Numbered from the stretch's first letter, positions 26,142 through 34,638 are shown. The stretch is 64,000 nucleotides of DNA from Hymenobacter rigui (GCF_003944715.1 NZ_RWIT01000003.1:124001-188000); one strand, 5' to 3'. The notes: a model not told the origin generated them from the sequence alone. Numbers and translations: made by a program.

Positions 26142-28769
26142 ATGCGTGTTTTCTGCTTATTCATCAGTTTCCTTCTGCTCAGTAACCTCGCCCACGCCGG
26201 TATTGTGCGGGGCCGCATTCTGAGTACGAAAGGCGAGGCTCTGGCCTTTGCCAACGTGGCTGTGAAAGGCACTACTCTCAACACGGCCTCCAACGAGCAA
26301 GGCAATTACCAGCTGCGCCTCACGCCCGGCCGCTACGAGCTGGTGTTTCAGTACGTGGGCTTCCGGCCGCACCTGGAAACCGTGCGCGTGGCCGGCGGCG
26401 ACACGGCCACGGTGCTGGACGTAAGCCTCACTCCTGAAAACTATCAGCTGCGGGAAGTGGTGGTGCGCGGCTCCGACAAAGACCCCGCCTACAGCATTGT
26501 GCAGCAGGCTATGCAATGGCGGCGCTACCACCAGCGCGAGGTGGCCGCTTTCAAAGCCCGGGCCTACATCAAAACCCTGGGCCGCTTTACCGATGTGCCG
26601 GGTAAGATTCTGGGCCTGGTGAAGGTGGGGCCCGATTTCAAGCCGGGTATTTTCTACCTCTCCGAAACCGTGTCGGAAATGAGCTTCCGGCAGCCTAATG
26701 TGGTGCAGGAACGCATGATTTCCTCCCGGGTGAGTGGTGATACCAAGGGCATCAGCTTCAACCGGGCCAGCGCCGGACGGGGCCTTAATTTCTACCAGAA
26801 CGTGCTGAAAAGCGGTTTTTCGGAACGGGGCTTTGTGTCGCCCATTGCGGCCAATGCGCCGTTGTTTTACCGCTTTGAGCTGGAGGGCAGCACCAAGCAG
26901 GGCAATCTGCTCATTCATAAAATAAAGGTGATACCCCGCCGCCGCACCGACCCGGTGTTTGCGGGCCACATCTACATTGTGGATGGCACCTGGCGGCTGC
27001 ACTCCGTCAGCCTCGACCTCAGCAAGGATGCCCAGCTCGACTACGTGGAGAGCCTGCACATCGAACAGCTTTTCGCCCCCGCCCCCGGCCCCTCCGATGT
27101 GTGGGTGATGCAGAACCAAAAGGTGACGATTGGCTTCACCGCATTTGGGTTTAAGGGCAACGGCTTCATTACGGCCGTGCTGTCGAACTACCAGGTTACG
27201 CCCACCTACCCCAACCGGCCGGCCCCTACGGTGGCCCCCCCCGCCGCCACCGGCAAGGAGCCCGACGATGCCCCGGTTACCCGCGAGACGGTGGCGCAGG
27301 TGAAAAAGCAGAAGCCCAAACTAGACGGCCTGAGCCGGACTGTGCGCCGCCAGAGCCGCCAGGCCGAAGCCCGCGACACGATGAGCCTGGGCAAGCTGAA
27401 GCGCGGGGAAGTAATGCTGGTGGAAAAAGGCGTGAACGAGCGGGATACTGCCTATTGGGCCAGCATCCGGCCGGTGCCGCTCACCCAAGAAGAGCAGAAG
27501 GATTACCACGTGAAGGACAGTACCGAAGTAATCCGCAACTCTCGCCCATACCAGGACTCCCTGGACCGCAAGCGGAACGAGGTGGAAGTGGGCAAGTTTC
27601 TGCTAACGGGCTATAGCTACAGCAATACCTTCCGAAAGCGGCAGTGGTACGTGGCCCCGGTGTTTAATATCATCAACTATAATACGGTGGAGGGCGTGGT
27701 GGTAAACCCCCAGGCCACCTATACCCAACGCACCGACGACCGGCGCACCTGGTCGGTTACGCCCAGCCTGCGCTACGGCTTCAGCAACAAGCTACTGAGC
27801 CCCAGCGTGGCGGCCTCGTGGCAACTGGATCCGGTAAAACTCTCCCGGCTTAGCCTGCAGGTGGGGCGCAGCATCGAGAACTTCGACCCAAACAGCCAGC
27901 TCACACCCTTCATTAACTCCTACTACACGCTGTTCAAGAACCGCAACTACGCCAAGCTCTACCGCCGCGACGGGCTGGCGCTGGGCTACCAATGGGAGCC
28001 GCTGAATGGTTTTACGGTGCAGGCCAACGGCAGCTACTTCGTGCGCCGGGAGCTGCAGAACACCACCTACAAACTCATCATCGATCAGCGAGGGGAGGCT
28101 TTCACCTCCAATATGCCGCTGAATGATGAGCGGCCCGACGGCACCCACTTTGGTCGCAGCGAGGCCCTGACCACGGAGCTTACGGCGTCGTTCCGACCCG
28201 GTCAGCGCTACATCACCCGGCCCGATGGTAAAATCAACCTGGGTTCCAAATACCCTACCTTCCTGCTCACCTGGCGGCAGGGCATCGGAGGCGTGCTGGG
28301 CTCCGATGTGCGTTACACGCTGCTGGAAGCCGGTATCCGGCACTCCGTGAATCTGGGGCTGCTGGGTACCAGCAACTACCGGGTGGCGGCCGGTTTCTTC
28401 CCCAGCAGCCCCCGCCTAGCCTTCATGGATTTTCGTCACTTCAGTGGCAACAGCACCTACCTGACGGAGGACTTCGCCAAGTTCCAGCTGCTGGATTACT
28501 ACCGCTACAGCACTGCCGACCAGTTTCTGGAAGTGCACTACAATCACCACTTTAACGGGTTCCTGCTGAACAAGCTGCCGCTGCTGCGCAAGCTGCACTG
28601 GCAGGAAGTGGCGTCGCTCAATTACCTCACCACCCCCACCGCCGGCCACTACGTGGAAGTTGGCGTGGGCATTGAGCATATATACAAACTATTGCGGGCT
28701 GATTTCTACACCGGCTTACAATCGGGCCAGAAAGTGGGTACGGGCATCCGGCTGGGAATTGGGTTTTAA
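26142..28769 (+). CDS. DUF5686 / carboxypeptidase-regulatory-like outer membrane protein
   Basis: An 875-residue outer-membrane protein. After a signal peptide (MRVFCLFISFLLLSNLAHA) comes a CarboxypepD_reg-like domain (IVRGRILSTKGEALAFANVAV then LVFQYVGFRPH). The rest matches the DUF5686 layout: EVVVRGSDKDPAYSIVQQA, a soluble middle region, a Lys/Arg-rich segment around residues 395-450, and a C-terminal beta-barrel ending in GIRLGIGF. The final Phe suits BAM-assembled barrels. Function is unknown; plug-like domains suggest surface uptake or assembly. It is monocistronic and ends at a long inverted repeat. Confidence 0.88.
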   Translation: MRVFCLFISFLLLSNLAHAGIVRGRILSTKGEALAFANVAVKGTTLNTASNEQGNYQLRLTPGRYELVFQYVGFRPHLETVRVAGGDTATVLDVSLTPENYQLREVVVRGSDKDPAYSIVQQAMQWRRYHQREVAAFKARAYIKTLGRFTDVPGKILGLVKVGPDFKPGIFYLSETVSEMSFRQPNVVQERMISSRVSGDTKGISFNRASAGRGLNFYQNVLKSGFSERGFVSPIAANAPLFYRFELEGSTKQGNLLIHKIKVIPRRRTDPVFAGHIYIVDGTWRLHSVSLDLSKDAQLDYVESLHIEQLFAPAPGPSDVWVMQNQKVTIGFTAFGFKGNGFITAVLSNYQVTPTYPNRPAPTVAPPAATGKEPDDAPVTRETVAQVKKQKPKLDGLSRTVRRQSRQAEARDTMSLGKLKRGEVMLVEKGVNERDTAYWASIRPVPLTQEEQKDYHVKDSTEVIRNSRPYQDSLDRKRNEVEVGKFLLTGYSYSNTFRKRQWYVAPVFNIINYNTVEGVVVNPQATYTQRTDDRRTWSVTPSLRYGFSNKLLSPSVAASWQLDPVKLSRLSLQVGRSIENFDPNSQLTPFINSYYTLFKNRNYAKLYRRDGLALGYQWEPLNGFTVQANGSYFVRRELQNTTYKLIIDQRGEAFTSNMPLNDERPDGTHFGRSEALTTELTASFRPGQRYITRPDGKINLGSKYPTFLLTWRQGIGGVLGSDVRYTLLEAGIRHSVNLGLLGTSNYRVAAGFFPSSPRLAFMDFRHFSGNSTYLTEDFAKFQLLDYYRYSTADQFLEVHYNHHFNGFLLNKLPLLRKLHWQEVASLNYLTTPTAGHYVEVGVGIEHIYKLLRADFYTGLQSGQKVGTGIRLGIGF

Positions 28770-28781
28770 AGGAATTACAAG

Positions 28782-28859
28782 AGCGTAAGTTCAAAAGGAA
28801 AAGCGTGTGCGCTACCAATAGTCAGGTAGCACACACGCTTTTCCTTTTGAACTTACGCT
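28782..28859. terminator. long bidirectional hairpin
   Basis: Arms 28782-28816 and 28825-28859 are 35-bp inverted repeats with one mismatch and an 8-base loop. It lies between the convergent DUF5686 and DUF4834 genes, with an AAAAGG/CCTTTT core, and can fold in both transcripts. Confidence 0.75.
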
Positions 28860-28873
28860 TCAGGCCCTTTTAC

Positions 28874-29155
28874 TCAGCGTACTTCCTCAAAATCCACGTA
28901 CTCACCACCCTTAAACTCGGCGGGCTTACGGGGCTTTTCTTTGGGTGGCACATAGTCTACGTGCACCTCACCGGTTGCGGCAGAACGGCTTTGTCCGTTG
29001 GGTTGCGCTGGGTTAGCGAACGGGCTGCTCCCGAATTGCTGCCCAAACTGGCGGGCCTGTTTTTTGAGCAGGTGGCTGATGATAAAGCGCATGAGCAGCG
29101 GCACTACGTACCGCCCAAACAGCCACAGAACAAGCAGAATCAGCAAAAATTTCAT
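28874..29155 (-). CDS. DUF4834 family protein
   Basis: A 93-residue protein: one N-terminal membrane helix (MKFLLILLVLWLFGRYVVP), a basic amphipathic helix (RFIISHLLKKQARQFGQQFG) and a charged, probably disordered tail ending GGEYVDFEEV, which is the DUF4834 signature. The start at 29155 gives the family N-terminus; the ATG at 29170 adds five residues. It ends beside the long hairpin. Function unknown. Confidence 0.8.
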   Translation of the reverse strand: MKFLLILLVLWLFGRYVVPLLMRFIISHLLKKQARQFGQQFGSSPFANPAQPNGQSRSAATGEVHVDYVPPKEKPRKPAEFKGGEYVDFEEVR

Positions 29156-29173
29156 CGGCAAAAAAAGCAACGC

Positions 29174-29926
29174 CTAGGAAACGGGTTGAAAATAGAAGTC
29201 GGCCGTGACGGCGCTGGCCAGGTGGGCGGCGGTGCAGGGCTCCAGTTCCAAACGCTCCGACAGCACAAATGGTTTGTACCCCAGACCGGCCAGCAAATCG
29301 GCCACGGCCCGGCGGTTTTCCAGGCCGTTCAGCTCCGTCTGAATCAGAGGCCGGAACCGGCGCAGCGTATCCTGCATGTGCCGGAACACTTCGTATTCGA
29401 AACCCTCCACGTCGCACTTCACAAAATCCAGCCGCGGCAGATGGGCAAACAGCTCATCGGGCACGCGCATGGGTACCTCGTAGGTGCGGGCGTAGTGCTC
29501 ATTCGGATTGCTGGCCGCCACCTTGGTCATGCCGTGATGCAGTAGGCCGTTGCGCTCCGGCGTGCCCATCTGAACGGTGGTAGCCTCGCCACCCAGCGCA
29601 TAGGGCAGCAGCGTGAGGTTGGAGATACCGCTCAGCTGCACATTTTCTTTCCAGATGGCCTGAAAATTGGGAATGGGCTCCACGGCCAGCACCTGCCCCT
29701 GCGGGCCCGCCAGCCGGGAAAGCGCCACTGAGTAGTAGCCCAGGTTGGCACCGATATCCAGACACACGAAGCCGGGTCGCACAATCTTCTCCAGGAAAAA
29801 CAGCTCCGGATACTTACGGCGGCCCCAACCGGCCCCCACCAGCCGCAAATACACCCGGCTTACCAATCGGATGTACCGCTCAAAACCCAGCGTGCGGACC
29901 AGCAGCTTGCGCAGTTGTTTCATCAT
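29174..29926 (-). CDS. FkbM family methyltransferase
   Basis: A 250-residue class I SAM-dependent methyltransferase. Motif I is CLDIGANLGYYS, followed by VLAVEPIPNFQAIWKENV (motif II acidic loop) and LDFVKCDVEGFEYEVFRH, the conserved FkbM block. FkbM proteins O-methylate sugars or natural products; the acceptor is unknown. Adjacent ATGs at 29926 and 29923 are both possible. A CATCTTTG box ends seven bases before 29926. It is the gene upstream of DUF4834 in the leftward direction, with an 18-bp gap. Confidence 0.88.
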   Translation of the reverse strand: MMKQLRKLLVRTLGFERYIRLVSRVYLRLVGAGWGRRKYPELFFLEKIVRPGFVCLDIGANLGYYSVALSRLAGPQGQVLAVEPIPNFQAIWKENVQLSGISNLTLLPYALGGEATTVQMGTPERNGLLHHGMTKVAASNPNEHYARTYEVPMRVPDELFAHLPRLDFVKCDVEGFEYEVFRHMQDTLRRFRPLIQTELNGLENRRAVADLLAGLGYKPFVLSERLELEPCTAAHLASAVTADFYFQPVS

Positions 29927-29933
29927 AACGCTG

Positions 29934-29941
29934 CAAAGATG
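29934..29941 (-). promoter_or_regulatory. possible -7 box next to the FkbM start
   Basis: CATCTTTG on the minus strand is one base from TAnnTTTG and seven bases before the ATG at 29926, the same geometry as at murF-alr and the hydrolase gene. Confidence 0.3.
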
Positions 29942-29996
29942 CCGGAAACCCCGCAAACCCGACGGGTGGTTTGCTGCGAAAAAAAATCGGCGGAGC

Positions 29997-30028
29997 TTGC
30001 ACGTTGTTCCCGCGGCTTTCTATCTTTG
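29997..30028 (+). promoter_or_regulatory. tRNA-Thr promoter
   Basis: TTG at 29997-29999 and TATCTTTG at 30021-30028 are 21 bp apart, a full match to the Bacteroidota promoter pattern, 33 bp before the tRNA. Confidence 0.65.
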
Positions 30029-30061
30029 CTGCCCCTAGCAGAAACGCTGCTCCGGGAAAAT

Positions 30062-30134
30062 GCCTCTTTAGCTCAGTTGGTAGAGCAGCTCATTCGTAAT
30101 GAGCAGGTCGTTGGTTCGAGTCCAATAAGGGGCT
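30062..30134 (+). tRNA. tRNA-Thr (anticodon CGT)
   Basis: A 73-base cloverleaf reads cleanly. The acceptor stem is GCCTCTT with AAGGGGC (one T-G pair). The D arm is GCTC/GAGC and the anticodon stem GCTCA/TGAGC holds loop TTCGTAA, so the anticodon is CGT and decodes ACG. The T arm is GTTGG/CCAAT with loop TTCGAGT. The discriminator base is T and CCA is not encoded. A tyrosine integrase gene starts 150 bp downstream, so this is the likely insertion site of the following accessory region. Confidence 0.95.
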
Positions 30135-30155
30135 CAGTTATTATTACCCGGAACG

Positions 30156-30203
30156 CCCGGAAACTTGCTTCTCGCGCTGCGAAAGTGGGTTTCCGGGTTT
30201 TTT
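30156..30203 (+). terminator. terminator after tRNA-Thr
   Basis: CCCGGAAAC (30156-30164) pairs with GTTTCCGGG (30189-30197), followed by a run of six T. Confidence 0.75.
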
Positions 30204-30283
30204 GCGTCTGGGGGTATCGGTAATCCTGGGCGCGAATTTTCCACTTAGGGGCGGGAAGCTCGCTACCTATTACGCTACCCTTT

Positions 30284-31588
30284 ATGGTTACCCAGTTCGT
30301 GCTGCGCAAGCAGAAGAAAAACAAAGCGGGAGAATGTCCCGTGTACCTGATCGTCTATTTCGACGGGGCCCGGCTGACCTGCTCCACGGGCGAAAAGTGT
30401 AAGCCGGCCGACTGGAACGAGGACCGGCAGCAGTTCCGCAAATCGTACCCGCTGGCTGAGGAAGCCAATGACCTGCTGACGCTGATGGCCGGCAACGTGC
30501 TGAAATGGTGGCGCGGAGTGCGGGCGGCGGGACAGACGCCCACGGTGGCGGGGCTGAAAGACATACTGCGGCCGAAGCCAGAGCCGGCGGCCGAAGACAC
30601 GACGCGGCCGGTGGCGGTGTGGTACGAAGAGTACCGGCAGTCGATGCGGGCGCGGGGCTACGCGTGGGAAACGCTGCGGCAGCACGTAGTGGCCCGCAAC
30701 TGGTTTACGGGGTATGAGCAGTGGAGCGGGCGGCGGCTGGACCCGGCCACGTATGACCTGGCGCAACACGATGCGCTGCTGGGCTACCTGCGGGAAGTGC
30801 GGAAGCTGGCACCGAATACATTATACACGGCGGTGAAAGACCTGAAATCCTTCCTGCGGTTTCTGCGCGACGAACGGGGCGTGGCGGTGGGTGTGGAGTT
30901 GCGTAAGCTGGTGGCCAAGCCGGCCGACTCGCCGAAGCTGTATTTGTCGGCCGCGGACCTGCAGGCGCTGACTGATGCGATGCTGCCGGCCAATCTGGTG
31001 GCCACGCGGGACGTGTTTCTGTTCTGCTGCTACACGGGACTGCGCTACTCAGACGTAGTGGCCCTGCACGCGGGCAACGTGCAGGAGTGGAACGGCGGAC
31101 GGGTGCTGCGCCTGATTCAGAGCAAGACGCGGGCGGGCGTGAGTATTTACCTGACGGCGGCGGCTACGGCCATTCTGGATAAGTACGCCGACCCGGAGCG
31201 GCTGCGCCTGCTGCCGGTACACCCGAACCAGGTGATGAACAAGTATCTGAAACGGGTGGCGAAGCTGGCCGGCCTGACGGCGGCGGCCGACCTGGTGAGT
31301 ACGGGTGACGGAGGCATTGTGCGGGCGGCGGTACCCAAGCATGAGTTGGTGACGATGCACACGGCCCGGCATACGTTTGCCACGCAAAGTCTGCTGCGCG
31401 GCATGCCGGTGGAAGTGCTGCAGAAAGTGCTGGGCCACAAAAAAATTCAGACCACCCTGATTTACGCCAAGATTGTGGAGGACTTTCAGCACCACACCAT
31501 GCGGCGAATCTGGGAAGAACAGAGCACCACCGATGATGTCGGGGCGCTGGATAACCGGGTTTGCGCCGCAGAACCTTCGGCGGCCTGA
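30284..31588 (+). CDS. tyrosine-type site-specific integrase
   Basis: A 434-residue recombinase of the type found in Bacteroidota mobile elements. An arm-binding region (residues 1-80) starts VTQFVLRKQKKNKAGECPVY. A SAM-like core-binding domain lies at about 110-215. The catalytic domain has all key residues: Arg254 (TGLRYSD), Lys281, His359 and Arg362 (HTARHTFA), His385 (LGHKKIQTTLIYAKI) and Tyr394. It should cut and join DNA at tRNA-Thr 150 bp upstream. It reads away from the tRNA and ends at a strong terminator. No excisionase gene was recognised next to it. Confidence 0.95.
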   Translation: MVTQFVLRKQKKNKAGECPVYLIVYFDGARLTCSTGEKCKPADWNEDRQQFRKSYPLAEEANDLLTLMAGNVLKWWRGVRAAGQTPTVAGLKDILRPKPEPAAEDTTRPVAVWYEEYRQSMRARGYAWETLRQHVVARNWFTGYEQWSGRRLDPATYDLAQHDALLGYLREVRKLAPNTLYTAVKDLKSFLRFLRDERGVAVGVELRKLVAKPADSPKLYLSAADLQALTDAMLPANLVATRDVFLFCCYTGLRYSDVVALHAGNVQEWNGGRVLRLIQSKTRAGVSIYLTAAATAILDKYADPERLRLLPVHPNQVMNKYLKRVAKLAGLTAAADLVSTGDGGIVRAAVPKHELVTMHTARHTFATQSLLRGMPVEVLQKVLGHKKIQTTLIYAKIVEDFQHHTMRRIWEEQSTTDDVGALDNRVCAAEPSAA

Positions 31589-31615
31589 CCGCACCCTTTA
31601 CAGTTTTCATTTTAT

Positions 31616-31644
31616 ACGGCCCGCTATTTCAGCGGGCCGTTTTG
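31616..31644 (+). terminator. integrase terminator
   Basis: Perfect 10-bp stem ACGGCCCGCT (31616-31625) with AGCGGGCCGT (31631-31640), loop ATTTC, followed by TTT. Confidence 0.85.
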
Positions 31645-31780
31645 GTGGGTACCAATTGAACTTACAGTACTCTGTCCCACCACAAAACATTAACAGCTAC
31701 CAGATTACCTGAAAATATGCCTGCTCAAAATGCGTGCTTTATAGGTTAGGGCTTAAAGGCATATCTATAATTTGATAATA

Positions 31781-31800
31781 ATTTACATATTTGTGTAAAT
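31781..31800. promoter_or_regulatory. small palindrome over the thermonuclease start codon
   Basis: ATTTACA (31781-31787) and TGTAAAT (31794-31800) form a 7-bp inverted repeat in AT-rich DNA that overlaps the start codon at 31799. It could be an operator; nothing else supports this. Confidence 0.25.
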
Positions 31801-32422
31801 GAAATATGTAAAAATTACTTTTATCTGTATTTACTTACTCCTCCTGGTAACGGGACTGGCGGTACAATCATCTGCGCTGCAGCCTATCCGGCTCTCCCGG
31901 AAGATGCCTGCAGTAGTGGTACGGCGGGGCCCGGTACCGGAATACGGTAGCGTACGGCGGGTGCTGGATGGGGACACGTACGAAGTGCTGCTGCCGGCGG
32001 GGCTGGTTCGCCTGCGTCTGCTGCGGGTAGATGCACCGGAACTCTCCCAGCCCTACGGCAAACAAGCCGCCGCACTGGTGGCGGGGTTGCTGCGGGGCCG
32101 GCTGCTGGAAGTCAGCCGGACCGGGGGAAGCACTTATGGGCGCGTTCTGGCGGGGCTGCGGGTGGCCGTACCGACGAGCGGGGGTACACGACACTGGCTG
32201 CGGGTGGACAGCATGCTGGTGGCCCAAGGCTGGGCCTGGGCCTACGAGCCGGGGCAGGCGACGCCTGACCTGGCCGGGCTGCAACGGCTGGCCCAGCACT
32301 ACCGGCGGGGGCTATGGCAATGCGGCACCGCAACGGCGGTCAGGCCGGGCATATGGCGGGCCTACAATAAGCAGGAAAAAGCGCGGGCCTGGGTTGGCTG
32401 CTCCGGGTGGCCGCGCGAATAG
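31799..32422 (+). CDS. thermonuclease (SNase-like) family protein
   Basis: A 207-residue homologue of staphylococcal nuclease, a calcium-dependent DNA/RNA phosphodiesterase. The N-terminus is a signal or anchor helix (ITFICIYLLLLVTGLAV), so it should be exported. The core has VLDGDTYEVLLP, RLRLLRVDAPELSQPYGKQA (with the catalytic Arg and Glu) and TYGRVLAGL (second Arg). The C-terminal 25 residues are basic and Trp-rich (GIWRAYNKQEK, WVGCSGW). It opens the accessory region after the integrase in AT-rich upstream DNA. A role in degrading external nucleic acid is inferred. Confidence 0.88.
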   Translation: MKYVKITFICIYLLLLVTGLAVQSSALQPIRLSRKMPAVVVRRGPVPEYGSVRRVLDGDTYEVLLPAGLVRLRLLRVDAPELSQPYGKQAAALVAGLLRGRLLEVSRTGGSTYGRVLAGLRVAVPTSGGTRHWLRVDSMLVAQGWAWAYEPGQATPDLAGLQRLAQHYRRGLWQCGTATAVRPGIWRAYNKQEKARAWVGCSGWPRE

Positions 32423-32462
32423 TCAGCCAATTTCTATTTCTCTCACCTTTTCCCCTTACACG

Positions 32463-33098
32463 ATGGCACGCATTTACAGCCCGTTGGGCAACATTAAAGG
32501 CAGCCTGGGCAACCTGACTTTTTCGGGTGGCACGGGTGACAACCAGATCCGGCAGAAAATTGCCAGCAACAGCAGCAACACGCCCGCGCAGCAGAACACG
32601 CGCAGCCGCTTTAAGCTACTGGCCGACCTGTTCCGCAAGTTTTCGGGCGCGGCCCAGATGGGCCTGCTCACCCAGGGCGGGAAGTCGGCCTACAACCGCT
32701 TCGTGCAGCTGAACTTCATCAACACCCAGGCCGACGCGCTGAACGTGGCCAGCATCGACTACTCGAAGCTGGTGCTATCGGGTGGCTCGGTGGAGCCGCT
32801 GGCGGGCGTGGGGGCCGTGCTCGATGCCGCTACGGGCAAAGTGACGGTGAGCTTTGCCGATAACACCAATGGCAACACGGCGCTGGAAACGGACGGCGTA
32901 AAGGCCGTGGTGGTAAACAAGGCAACCGGCCGGGTAATGGCCGCTGCGGACGAGGACGTGACCCGGGCCGATGGCAGCCTGGACATCGAGGACAATTCGC
33001 TGCAGGGAGTGGCCCCGGCCGACCTGATGGCTCTGGCCTTCGCCTACCGCGCCGACGGCTCGGACGCCTCGGCCACGGCGCAGGCGCAGGTGGCGTAG
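32463..33098 (+). CDS. DUF6266-like protein
   Basis: A 211-residue protein starting MARIYSPLGNIKGSLGNLTF. The start, with its short MARI...G..GS.GN pattern, and the middle GAAQMGLLTQGGKSAYNRFV resemble the DUF6266 family of Bacteroidota. The second half is a beta-rich domain (KVTVSFADNTNGN, VVNKATGRVMAAADE). No signal peptide and no catalytic motif are visible. The frame is open to 32031, but that stretch overlaps the thermonuclease gene in another frame and is an artefact. It is followed by a strong terminator. Function unknown. Confidence 0.65.
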   Translation: MARIYSPLGNIKGSLGNLTFSGGTGDNQIRQKIASNSSNTPAQQNTRSRFKLLADLFRKFSGAAQMGLLTQGGKSAYNRFVQLNFINTQADALNVASIDYSKLVLSGGSVEPLAGVGAVLDAATGKVTVSFADNTNGNTALETDGVKAVVVNKATGRVMAAADEDVTRADGSLDIEDNSLQGVAPADLMALAFAYRADGSDASATAQAQVA

Positions 33099-33105
33099 CG
33101 GCAGG

Positions 33106-33139
33106 ACGGCCCCGGCCGGCTTTCGGCCGGGGCCGTTTT
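33106..33139 (+). terminator. terminator after the DUF6266-like gene
   Basis: GC-rich 13-bp stem 33106-33118 with 33124-33136 (core GGCCCCGGCCG), followed by TTTT. Confidence 0.85.
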
Positions 33140-33261
33140 GTATTCAGGCCGGATGAGGCGGCCGGGAGATACCTGGGAGAAAGCTAGGAGAAGCCCCCCG
33201 GAAACCCGCGCCGGCCACTCAGACCAGATTCTTGTATTTTTTCAACTCAGACTCCAGAACC

Positions 33262-33672
33262 ATGGCAAAGACTGCCTATCAGAAACAAGCCGACAAGCGC
33301 ACGAAGGACGCGCTGCGGCTGCGGGCCCGCTTTGATGCGCGCCTGCGCAAATCGGCCCGGCAACTGCTTGACGCACTGACCGGCACGGCTCAGGCCAAAG
33401 CCCGCCTGGACCGCATCAACCTGCTCTACGGAGTAGACATCAGTACTGAAACCCTGCTGGCCCGGGATGTGCGCGTGGCGGGTCTGGGTGAAGCGCTGGC
33501 CCCGTTATTGGGACAGAGCACGCCCGGTGAGGAGGTGCAGCTGTTCAACCCCACCCCGAACGGTAATGGTGGCGCGCTGCTGGCAACGGAGGCCGTATTC
33601 GGGGAAACTATAGTGACGGAACCTACCCCGATTGAGCTGCCGCCCGTTCCTGGGCCCGATGTGGCGGGTTAA
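33262..33672 (+). CDS. hypothetical protein
   Basis: A 136-residue protein starting MAKTAYQKQADKRTKDALRL. The first 55 residues are strongly basic and helical, and could bind nucleic acid. The middle has RINLLYGVDISTETLLARDV. The last 35 residues are Pro/Gly-rich and acidic, probably disordered. No known family was recognised. It is bracketed by terminators on both sides, so it is expressed alone. The frame is open to 33232, but ATG 33262 is the first Met. Confidence 0.6.
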   Translation: MAKTAYQKQADKRTKDALRLRARFDARLRKSARQLLDALTGTAQAKARLDRINLLYGVDISTETLLARDVRVAGLGEALAPLLGQSTPGEEVQLFNPTPNGNGGALLATEAVFGETIVTEPTPIELPPVPGPDVAG

Positions 33673-33691
33673 GAAGTTTTATTCAAGAGAA

Positions 33692-33716
33692 AACGGCCAC
33701 CCTATGGGTGGCCGTT
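33692..33716. terminator. hairpin between the hypothetical gene and the SRAP gene
   Basis: Perfect 11-bp stem AACGGCCACCC / GGGTGGCCGTT with loop TAT. The stem is nearly identical to that of the hairpin at 34579-34610, on the other side of the SRAP gene. Confidence 0.8.
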
Positions 33717-33816
33717 GACATTTCATTTAGGTACGAGGGGCGACGCGGAACGGCCCGGATCGGTTGGCCGTTACAGCAAGGTACCCCGGCCGGCAGTGGC
33801 CCCTTCGCTTTTTCCC

Positions 33817-34491
33817 ATGTGCGGACGTTATACCCAAACCCTCCCCGGCCCGGTGCTGGCCCAACGCTTTGAAGCGACGGCCCCGGCCGAGCTGGCTACG
33901 ACCTACAACGCGGCCCCATCGCAACGGCTGGCGGTGATTACCAATGCCCGGCCCGACGAGATTCAGCTGCTGCAGTGGGGCCTGGTCCCGGCCTGGGTGA
34001 AGGACCGCTCCGCAGGCCCACAGCCCATTAATGCCCGGGCCGAAACGCTGGCCGAAAAGCCTTCTTTCCGCACCCTGCTGCGGCAGCGCCGTTGCCTGGT
34101 GCTGGCCGACTCCTTCTACGAGTGGCAGCAGCAGCCCCTGCCCGGCTTGCCCGTGAAAACACCGCACCGCATTTTGCTGACCCAGGCCGAGCCGTTTGCC
34201 TTTGCCGGGCTGTGGGATGAGTGGGTGGACCGCGCCACCGGGGAGGTGCTGCCAACCTTTACCATCGTTACCACCGAGCCCAACGCCCTGATGGCCCGCC
34301 TGCACCACCGAATGCCGGTAATTCTGCCCGACCGGGCGGCCGAACTGGCCTGGCTGGCCGAGGGTCCGGCCGACGCTCACCAGGCCCTGTTGCGGCCCCT
34401 GCCCGATGGCTACCTGACGGAGTACGTGGTCAGCAAGGCCGTCAACTCCCCGGCCCACAACGGACCCGAACTGCTCGACCCCGTTGAATAA
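33817..34491 (+). CDS. SRAP domain protein (YedK/HMCES-like)
   Basis: A 224-residue SOS response-associated peptidase family protein. Met1 is followed directly by the catalytic Cys2 (MCGRYTQ), which after removal of Met forms a thiazolidine crosslink with abasic sites in single-stranded DNA. Other conserved blocks are YNAAPSQ (Asn), WGLVPAWVKD, INARAETLAEKPSFR (Asn, Arg, Glu), DSFYEW and TFTIVTTEPN followed by LHHRMPVIL, with the active-site His. Because Cys2 must be next to the start, ATG 33817 is secure. It lies between two similar hairpins. A role with umuDC downstream in tolerating DNA damage is plausible. Confidence 0.95.
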   Translation: MCGRYTQTLPGPVLAQRFEATAPAELATTYNAAPSQRLAVITNARPDEIQLLQWGLVPAWVKDRSAGPQPINARAETLAEKPSFRTLLRQRRCLVLADSFYEWQQQPLPGLPVKTPHRILLTQAEPFAFAGLWDEWVDRATGEVLPTFTIVTTEPNALMARLHHRMPVILPDRAAELAWLAEGPADAHQALLRPLPDGYLTEYVVSKAVNSPAHNGPELLDPVE

Positions 34492-34578
34492 TTCAGCGTA
34501 GCGTACTGCGGCCCCTCTCCTGCTCAACTGCAGCTGCTGCGGATGCTGCCGGACATTACGACTCATATCACCGATAAG

Positions 34579-34610
34579 CACAACGGCCACCCTTGCAGGT
34601 GGCCGTTGTG
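34579..34610. terminator. hairpin between SRAP and the T9SS type A gene
   Basis: Perfect 13-bp stem (34579-34591 with 34598-34610). Its core ACGGCCACC is shared with the hairpin at 33692-33716. It sits between convergent genes and lacks a clear T run on the plus strand. Confidence 0.65.
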
Positions 34611-34638
34611 GTAATAGGCTCTTGCTAGTATTGACGGG

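Noticed and set aside
32031..32462. N-terminal extension of the DUF6266-like protein
   Set aside because: It overlaps the thermonuclease gene in a different frame and has a chance-like Gly/Arg/Trp composition.
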